A DNA stretch of 64,000 bases from Craterostigma plantagineum (lineage: Eukaryota > Streptophyta > Magnoliopsida > Lamiales > Linderniaceae). The notes under the pieces are model-generated. The model had not been told where the DNA came from, ran no database searches, and was given only the letters and a program-made list of their open reading frames with translations. This document shows, piece by piece, positions 56,451 to 64,000 of the stretch. The position numbers were made by a program, and so were the translations under genes. The stretch is taken from positions 18,167,501-18,231,500 of the forward strand of contig JAPQWV010000017.1 in assembly GCA_027422505.1 (NCBI GenBank), given 5' to 3'. Position 1 is the first letter of the stretch. The number at the start of each line of letters is the position of its first letter.

Positions 56451-57109
56451 AAAACATCTCTTCTTGCATTTTCAGAGTTGTTTTTATTCAATTTGATTTT
56501 GTTTTATACGCCCCTGTTGACTTCCATATGTGAAAGGCTTTTCCATTTGTTTATCTGCATTAGATTGGCCTGGTTTATCTTTATATTTCACTACAGCTAT
56601 CATCTTTATATATGTTACCTACCACATCATGTGTGTATGGTATCTAGATATTTTATATGCTGTACCTTTATAAGAATTAGTACCTTTATATTATGTAGTA
56701 TATTTTTCAACTATATTATGTATCACCGCACGCACTTGTATAGAACCTAAATTTCCTATATGTACCTTTATTAACTTTAATAGATATACCATTTATAACA
56801 ATTTGTCCGTACTATTTTTACAGATTTTCATATTAACAGGAGCTATGCTGTGAACAAATTGTACCATTTCGAGGACAATTGCATGATTGATCTGTTTGGT
56901 TAAGTTACTTGAATATGCCGTGAGACTGTTTGGAGACTTTGTTTATGCAAGTTAACTTCTTTTGAGTTTGGATGAGACTGTTTTGAGGCTGTTTGGACTT
57001 TGTTTATGCAGGTTAACTTCTTTTGAGTTTGAGATGAGACAGTTTTGAAGCTGTTTGGAGTTTGTTCATGACTCAGTGATATTCGTTTGTTGTGTAGTTC
57101 TGTAAATCT

Positions 57110-57610
57110 GTCCGTATATTATGCAGTACCAAAGGTTTTTATATTGACGTACCTTTTTTTTACACACAGAGTACCATAATATGCAGCTTAACCGTACCAC
57201 TAGGTACAAATATACAGTACAAAAACAGAAGATATGAAGAACCTTGTCTTGTATATTACCGTACCATATAATTTACATAGGGAGTACCAAAATATGCAGC
57301 TTAATCGTACCATTTGTAAATATACGTCGTACCATACACAGAAGATATGAAGTACCTAGTCTTTGATATTATCATACCAGAACTTTTACATACAGAGTAC
57401 CTTAATATGCAGGTTAACAGTACCACTAGGTATATATGTATCGTACCATAAACATAATATATGAAGTACCTTGTCTGTTGTACAATAAGGTACCTTATCT
57501 TTTACTTTAAGGTAGCTTATCATTTACATTTACCGTATCATAATCTGCAGCTTCATCGTATCACTATGTATACATATAAAGTATCCTAATATGCAGTATA
57601 CCGTACCATG
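57110..57610. repeat. ~114-bp tandem repeat in MULE A
   Basis: AGTACC(A/T)(A/T)AATATGCAG recurs at 57168, 57285 and 57396, with flanking GATATGAAGTACCTTGTCT phrases. About four imperfect units. Confidence 0.8.
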
Positions 57611-58324
57611 TGTTGCACAATCGAAAATAAATCGATTCCTAAGCGAGTCGCGTTATTCTCCGTGATTTTGACAATACCTAACAATAATAAAATGACTAAA
57701 AAATAGATAAAATTTCGCACATGTAGGACTCACATAATTTAAGATCAAATAGATCAAATTAAGTTGTTAGATGTTCTTACTTCTATCATTATATTCTAAT
57801 GAATGTTGGAGTTGGAAGGTTTATTTCATGCTTGTAAGACCTAATGCACCTAATTTGATCTGAAACGTAACTAATACTCTATATTAGTATTTAGGGTGGT
57901 TCCAGATGAAAAACTAATTCGTACGAACTCGAAAAATACTAACCCTAGTATACCGTACCATATATTTAAGGGACGCAGTACCTTACGTGCTTTGTTGGAG
58001 TATCTATTTTTTTGTTTTAGGCGTACCATTTCGGACACGGTTGTAGTACCCAAAATTACATAAGACATCAAACATTTTACTAAAGCCAACGACATGTTAG
58101 ATGAGCTGTCTTATTTGATGTAATACCTCGTACGTCAGAAAAGTTGTCCACTCATCACAGAAAAACGTCATAAGTTGTCAATTCATGACAGAAAACGTCA
58201 GAAATTGTTTCTTTTTTTTTGCACATCAACATCTTTTGAAATGATTCATTTCTGACGAAATTACCCAAGTCTTGGAACTTACTTTAATTTATACGGTACC
58301 TATATTTGGAACGATACAGTACCC

Positions 58325-58800
58325 TCCGTGGCATGTTTAGTGTACCTTATTTGCCTACATTACAGTACCATTTGTGCATATCCCGCCCCCTTGCGATGCT
58401 TGACTTGTTCAATATTACGCTACCAAACTGGCATATATTATAGTACCATATTGGCATATATTACGGACCATGTGTGCATATATTACGGTACCAAACTGGG
58501 CAAATGTTACAGTACCATGTTCGCATATATTACGAAATTTGCATATATTACAGTAGAAAATTGGTATATTACGGTACCATGTTCGCATATATGATGGTAT
58601 CAAACTGGCATATATTACAGTACCATTTGTGCATATATTAGGTATCATATTCGCATATGTTATGGTATCAAATTTGCATATGTTACAGATCAAATTTGTG
58701 TATATTACAGTACCATGTTGGCATATATTACAGTACCAAATTTGCATTGCCTAATGTCGATATGTTGGGGTACCAAATGTAGGTATGTTGTGGTACCGTT
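58325..58800. repeat. 24-bp minisatellite in MULE A
   Basis: About eighteen degenerate copies of GCATATATTACAGTACCAAAT plus three bases. Because the period is a multiple of three, all six frames are partly open; the minus-strand ORF 58747-58415 translates it as 8-residue repeats (like CNICQHGTVIY). Confidence 0.85.
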
Positions 58801-58978
58801 CACAATCTTAACAAAATATCAGACATATAACAAACAATAAGCCATAACAATTCAGACATGTTCCAATAAAAATTCGTTGTTAATCAACACTAACATATGG
58901 CTCAACCTATGCATAACTTATGTCGTACTAACTCTTACTACCACACAGTACCAAAACACAAACAACATACAAATCGCA

Positions 58979-59386
58979 CTAACCAACATCGATTCTAATA
59001 TGCAATCTCAAAGGGGTCGAATAACCCTGATTTATTAGGGTAAAATTGGGGCGGAATAACGAACAATATACACAAGAAAAAACCTCACCAAAGAAAGAAC
59101 ACATGTGTTCAATGAATGGATATGTTGATCGGGTTTTGAACCAAGACCAAGAGACGTGGCATTTGCAGCATTTGAATTGATATTTGAAGAAATTTTTTAA
59201 GCCACTTTCAACCAAGAACATAATCCATTGCAACTGAAGCACCACTTGGCTATATTCGACCATTTCACGCACATGTCTTGGACTATTTTCCCTTATCACC
59301 ATATCATTGTTCTCTCTTCGGCAATTCATTCTCGCGGTTCCTGTAATTGTCGTACCTCGCGGCAGATCTCTCAATTTCGTCTTCAC
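58979..59386 (-). other. Unrecognised 135-codon ORF in MULE A
   Basis: Minus-strand ORF with a basic N-terminal half (RGTTITGTARMNCRRENNDM) and a Phe/Cys-rich second half. Not repeat-derived. It could be captured host sequence. No motif that I can assign, and no start context or neighbours supporting expression. Confidence 0.25.
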
Positions 59387-60123
59387 CTTCGAGTAACGCC
59401 TCTATGTCGAACTCCGTCTCTTCCATTTTGTCGTTCATCCTCAACCCATCTTAATCATGAAACATTAATTCAGACAAAAAAAGATAGTCTAATGATCATT
59501 TTGCTGGTTTGAAGATGGCATTTTGAGGTATGAGGAATCGTGGATTGGATCTAAAAGAGGGTTTTTTTTGTGTTTTTCTTTTAAATGTTATATTTTGGTA
59601 AACTAAGTAAAGTTGAGTAGTTTCAGGGGTATATTTGTAAATTAGGTAGTTAAGTATGAAGTAAGTTTCAAATGGGTACTTCATAATAAAAAAGTTCTGA
59701 ACGGGTACTGAGATGTATGTTTTTTATGTAATAAGGTATTTAAGTATAGATTCCCCTTAATATATTTAGTTAAACCAAAGGGAAATTTAGGGTTAAATAC
59801 CCAATGACAATTTAAACTTAAGCATCAGTCCCCGTGGGTTCAGTTTTATGCCTAGGTACTAACATTAGGCAGGAAATTTGTTTCCACTCCCTCACAGGCC
59901 AAGTTACCATAATGCCCTCTTCTCAATGCTGTCAAATAAAAAATAAAATAAAAACCTTCTCCAGTCAGAGAAAACAAAACTCCATACGCACGCATCTTGT
60001 CATGAAAAAACGGCGGAGTATCTCCCGTCGACCCATATCGACCCTTTGCAAAGACCTCAGAATAAAACCCTTAGTCAGAAACCAAACAAACACTGACTTG
60101 AGGAAGGTTCAAACCTAAGCATA

Positions 60124-60514
60124 CCCAAGGCAGAAGATTTCAAGCCGGAGAGGACACTGATGAGGAAAAGACGGAGAAGAAAACCAAATGCCTTCACAAA
60201 ACGTAGATGAGATTTCAGGAAGATGAAGAGACGGATTTGAACCCAAACGGCGTCGCCATGCTTGACGAGTTGTGCGAGGAAGCGATGAAGCTGTTTGGTG
60301 TAATTTCCGATAGAGGCACCATTCCCGGAGCAGTTACAAGCCCGTGGTTGAGAGATTCCGCAAAGCTGATGCAGGAGATGTTGTGAGGGTTTTGAAGATG
60401 AAGATAAATGGTGGTACTCCCAATGCAATTACTTTGGTGGTGAGGTGTTTTCACAGAGAAAAGAGATTGGAAGATGCATACGGGTTTGGACTATTGAAGA
60501 TTAAAACGAGATGA
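60124..60514 (+). pseudogene. Captured PPR-protein gene fragment in MULE B
   Basis: Plus strand reads NPNGVAMLDELCEEAMKLFG then VISDRGTIPGAVT and, after a frameshift near 60337, AVVERFRKADAGDVVRVLKM and GGTPNAITLVVRCFHREKRL. This follows the 35-residue pentatricopeptide pattern (EEAMKLFG..DKGTIPDVV..A.V.GF.KA, then NGI.PNA.T). It resembles small plant PPR proteins of the At4g38150 kind, as far as I recall. PPR proteins bind organelle RNA. About two repeats remain, and an upstream stop (near 60210) separates a Lys/Arg-rich lead-in. Such capture defines Pack-MULEs. Confidence 0.62.
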
Positions 60515-60554
60515 AACCTAGATAGGAATACCTAAAGAAACGTGATAGTAATGA

Positions 60555-63010
60555 AGATACTTGATTTTGAGGGTAAAATGCCTAAATAGTGACGATAGAT
60601 ACCTAATTTGGTTGCCAAAATATCGATATCTATGAACGAAATAACTGTCAATTGGGGCTAAGGCTAACATGGTTGGTTTTCGTAAAACGATCTATCATTG
60701 AATGTATATTAATCATTATAATCACAAAAAGAAGCTTTCCCACAACTCTTCATTTTAACTAAGTCGGATACTTGATTTCGAGGGTAAAATACCTAAATCG
60801 CCATACCAAATACCTAATGGGTGCCAAAATATCGATATTTGTGAACGAAAAACCTGTCAATTGGGGCGATACATCTAAGGCTGAAATGGTTGGTTTTCGT
60901 AAAAAGGTCTATCATTGAATGTATGTTAATCATCATAATCACAAAAAGAAGCTTTCCCGCAACTCTTCATTTTAACCAAGACGGATACTTGATTTCGAGG
61001 ATAAAATACTTAAATCATGAAAACAAATACCTAATTTGGGTGCCAAAATACGATATTTGTGAAAGAAATACCTGTCAATTGGTGCGATACATCTAAGGCT
61101 AAAATGGTTGGTTTTCGTAATCTATCATTGAATGTATATTAATCATCATAATCACAAAAAGAACCTTTCCCACAACTCTTCATTTTAACCAAGACGGATA
61201 CTTGATTTCGAGGATAAAATACTTAAATCGTGAAAACAAATACCTAATTTGGGTGCCAAAATATCGATATTTGTGAAATAAATACCAGTCAATAGGGGCG
61301 AAACATGTAAGGCTAAAATCGTTGGTTTTCGGAAAAAGATCTATCATTGAATGTAATTAATCATCATAATCACAAAAAGAAGCTTTCCCACAACTCTTCA
61401 TTTTAACCAAGTCGGATACCTGATGTCGAGGATAAAATACTTAAATCGTGAAAACAAATATCTAATTTGGGTGCCAAAATACCGATATTTGTGAAAGAAA
61501 TACCTGTCAATTGAGGCGATACATCTAAGGCTAAAATGGTTGGTTTTCGTAAAACGATCTATTACTGAATGCACATATATTAATAATCATAATCACAAAA
61601 AGAAGCTTTCCAACAATTCTTCATTTTAACGAAGTCGGTTACTTGATTTCAACGGTAAAATACCTAAATCCTGACAATAAATACCTAATCTGGGTGCCCA
61701 AATACCGATGTTCATGAACGAAATACCTGTCAATTGGGGCGATACATCTAAGGCTAAAATGGTTGGTTTTCGTAAAAAGATCTATCATTGAATGTATCTT
61801 AATCATCATAATCACAAAAAAGAAGCTTTCCCACAATTCTTCATTTTAACCAAGTCGGATACTTGATTTCGAGGATAAAATACTTAAATCGTGAAGACAA
61901 ATACCTAATTTGGGTGCCAAAATACCGATATTTGTGAAAGAAATACCTGTCAATTGAGGTGATACATCTAAGGGTAAAATGGTTGGTTTTCGTAAAAAGA
62001 TCTATCACTGAATGTATATTAATCATCATAATTACAAAAAGAAGCTTTCCAACAACTCTTCATTTTAACGAAGTCAAATACTTGATTTCGAGGGTAAAAT
62101 ACCTAACTTCTGACAATAAATAGCTAATTTGGGTGGCCAAATACCGATATTTATGAACGAAATACCTGTCAATTGGGGCGATACATCTAACGCTAAAATG
62201 TTGGTTTTTGTAAAAAGATCTGTCATTGAATGTATATTAATCATCATAATCACAAAAAAGAAGCTTTCTCATAACTCTTCATTTTAACCAAGTCGGATAC
62301 TTGATTTCGAGGATAAAATACTTAAATCGTGAAAACAACCTAATTTGGGTGCCAAAATATCGATATTTGTGAAAGAAATACCTGTCAATTGAGGCGATAC
62401 ATCTAAGACTAAATGGTTGGTTTTCGTAAAAAGATCTATCACTGAATGTATATTAATCATCATAATCACAAAAAGAAGCTTTCCAACAACTCTTCATTTT
62501 AACGAAGTCGGATACTTGATTTCGAAGGTAAAATACCTAAATCCTGACAATAAATACCTAATGTGGGTGCCCAAATACCGATATTTATGAACGAAATACC
62601 TGTCAATTGGGGCGATACATCTAACGCTAAAATGGTTGGTTTTTGTGAAAAGATCTATCATTGAATGTATATTAATCATCATAATCACAAAAAGAAGCTT
62701 TTCCACAACTCTTCATTTTAACTACGTCAGATACTTGATTTCGAGGGAAAAATACCTAAATCGAGACAATAAATACTTTATTTGGGTGCCAAAATATCGA
62801 TATTTATGAATGAAATCCTACCGGAAAAGACGATAGGCTTGTTGCTGTTATATAGAAAGATGATAGTTTTACATGCATTGATATTACAAAATACCTAAAT
62901 CGAGACAAAATCTACTTAAATTTTAGATGAAAAATACTGATATGTATGCAAAAAATACATGAAATGGGACGAGTCATGTAAGATTAAAATGGTAAGTTTT
63001 CATCAAATAT
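60555..63010. repeat. ~218-bp satellite array inside MULE B
   Basis: About eleven tandem units. The landmark AACTCTTCATTTTAAC (or AATTCTT variant) occurs at 60744, 60961, 61174, 61392, 61615, 61835, 62054, 62273, 62489 and 62707 (spacings 213-223). From 61615 on, units alternate between type B (landmark followed by AACG, then CTGACAATAAATA) and type A (AACC, then GTGAARACAAATA), a dimeric higher-order repeat of ~437 bp. The last unit decays after 62800. Short minus-strand ORFs (for example 61836-61639, 62029-61841) are one repeat-encoded peptide restated in each unit. Confidence 0.93.
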
Positions 63011-63073
63011 TTTACATGATAATGGTATACAAAGCCATATTCATATATTCAAATAAAATGTTTTATCGTACAG

Positions 63074-63471
63074 TCAAATTTCAATATTCAAATCATTCAT
63101 ACATACTTTCAAGTCTATTGCCACGCTTCCATAAGGAGAAGAATCATAGCATGTGGCAGATGAGATTTTGATATGTGCACATGAAGGGTTAAACTTAATA
63201 TCTTCCGATTGTATCTCCATCCCCTTGTAAAATTGCCCGCTCTTGAACAGATGGTCCATTTCAACTTTTGCATTATCTTGTTGTCCAATCAATACAAGAT
63301 CTCGAGATGATGGCGATGGCGTAGCACCCAAAACGATTGGTGATTAGGTTGATTCTCCACGTCCTTCGTGAAAATGAACCATAACAACAAAACCCTAGAG
63401 ACAACAAAAATGAGGACAAAACTCACCTGCAATAAAACGAGGGCCAAACAAAGTTGTGAGTAGCAAGCCAA
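63074..63471 (-). other. Unrecognised ORFs near the right end of MULE B
   Basis: Two overlapping minus-strand frames. One (63331-63074) reads GATPSPSSRDLVLIGQQDNA then KVEMDHLFKSGQFYKGMEIQ and has coding-like composition. The other (63471-63289) has a hydrophobic start. They could be exons of a captured gene or the repeat family's own sequence. No family is recognised. Confidence 0.3.
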
Positions 63472-63774
63472 TCGTAGAGAATTGGAACTAGTGATTTACT
63501 GTAGTGGTCGTCCACGGTACACTCCAATTTCAATTGACGTGTGTGGGAGCTGGGTTTATGAAGGTTTTTAGTCTTCATCGTGTGATATTTAGTCTATAAT
63601 TTGGGTTCTTTTTTATTTGGGAAGACAAGGGCAATACGGTAATTTCAACACCAGGGAGTTAAAACTATGTTTTTGCCTGCTGTCAATACCTATTCATAAA
63701 AGTAAACTTGTAGGCACTGATTCACAAGATTAAACATGAGTTAGGTATTTTTCACTAAAATCCCCTTAACCAAA

Positions 63775-64000
63775 CTGGAACCGATCACGCAGTTCAATGT
63801 TTAACGGTCGGAACTGGCTTCAAAAACCCCGACTCACATTTGAGTATATGTAGGGAAGAAAATTTTGATACTGCTCATGCAATAAGGGATAGGTTTAAGG
63901 ATATTAGGATACAAGGTTTAATGATATTTGGTTAATTTTTTTTCGGTAAAAATGATATTTGGTTAATTACTTTGGTTAATCCAATCTAACTCGTGTTCAA
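63775..64000. other. Unassigned flank
   Basis: No gene seen. A 21-bp phrase with ATGATATTTGGTTAATT occurs twice (about 63922 and 63951). Confidence 0.4.

Larger units (their letters stand above)
55709..59765. mobile_element. Non-autonomous MULE A, ~4.0 kb
   Basis: Element 55718-59756 flanked by perfect 9-bp duplications TTAATATAT (55709-55717, 59757-59765). The terminal inverted repeats are long and degenerate: GGGATTTACAGTTAAATACC against GGGGAATCTATACTTAAATA, each followed by CAGAccc-, GTACC- and GGTACCC-containing ladders. No transposase. The interior holds a candidate captured gene piece (55960-56450), a ~114-bp array and a 24-bp minisatellite. Confidence 0.82.
59771..63774. mobile_element. 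Non-autonomous MULE B, ~4.0 kb
   Basis: Element 59780-63765 flanked by 9-bp duplications TAAACCAAA (59771-59779) and TTAACCAAA (63766-63774), one mismatch. The inverted ends of ~140 bp align by eye (GGGAAATTTAGGGTTAAATA against GGGGATTTTAGTGAAAAATA), with shared TAGGTA, AGGCA, ACTCCCT and TAATGCCCT-like words. It starts 14 bp after MULE A's right target duplication. The interior carries a PPR gene fragment and an ~218-bp satellite array. No transposase. Confidence 0.82.

Noticed and set aside
56388..56750. 120-codon hydrophobic plus-strand ORF as an intact membrane protein
   Set aside because: The first ~20 codons coincide with a probable captured exon, but the rest continues through a likely GT donor into AT-rich sequence, so it is mostly intron readthrough.
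60555..63010. CRISPR-like array
   Set aside because: Repeats are ~218-bp tandem units without unique spacers, in plant nuclear DNA.

Overview
The window is repeat-dense nuclear DNA of a flowering plant, most likely a eudicot (asterid-like by general feel of the elements, which is only an impression). Every layer consists of plant transposable elements: Ty3/gypsy chromovirus, Ty1/copia including a Sirevirus, Tat/Athila-type LTR elements, MULEs and hATs. No intact host gene, tRNA or rRNA is visible. All coding remnants carry stops, frameshifts or deletions.

Positions 1-28247 are a three-level retrotransposon nest. A minus-strand Tekay-like chromovirus (3' LTR 1546-3473, PBS 19961-19972, 5' LTR 19976-28247) was hit twice. 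A minus-strand Sirevirus (5552-17422, TSD GTATT) sits inside its reverse transcriptase. A plus-strand non-coding Tat/Athila-type LARD (22338-27951) sits inside its 5' LTR. The Sirevirus carries an unusual 3.4-kb extra reading frame downstream of pol (5842-9234) and an array of polypurine tracts far from its 3' LTR. The Tekay element ends next to a decayed quinone-oxidoreductase-like gene (exons at 28315-28401 and 29591-29936, minus strand), whose remaining exons are missing.

Positions 28248-36800 are AT-rich and hold small non-autonomous DNA transposons, several with exact or near-exact target duplications: MULE-type foldbacks at 30040-30387, 31637-32009, 32449-32874 and 33894-34611, and a hAT at 35857-36524. 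There is also an OTU-like protease fragment (35225-35540) and a possible decayed exon (36533-36690).

Positions 36810-50880 hold two different plus-strand copia elements joined head to tail. Copia-1 has a 5' LTR, a PBS split by a hAT element, a hAT MITE 11 bp before its gag start, and a broken gag-pol. Copia-2 has a nearly complete gag-pol and a 2.3-kb 3' LTR with repeated TCACGGCCGTGA palindromes. From 50980 to 55400 there are MITEs, a Tat/Athila 5' remnant and palindromic minisatellites.

Positions 55718-63765 hold two adjacent ~4-kb non-autonomous MULEs, each bounded by a 9-bp target duplication (one exact, one with a single mismatch) and only 14 bp apart. Each combines apparent captured gene sequence with an internal tandem array: 114-bp and 24-bp arrays in the first, and an ~218-bp satellite in the second with a dimeric higher-order pattern, next to a captured PPR gene fragment. 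This architecture and the Sirevirus extra ORF are the most interesting items.
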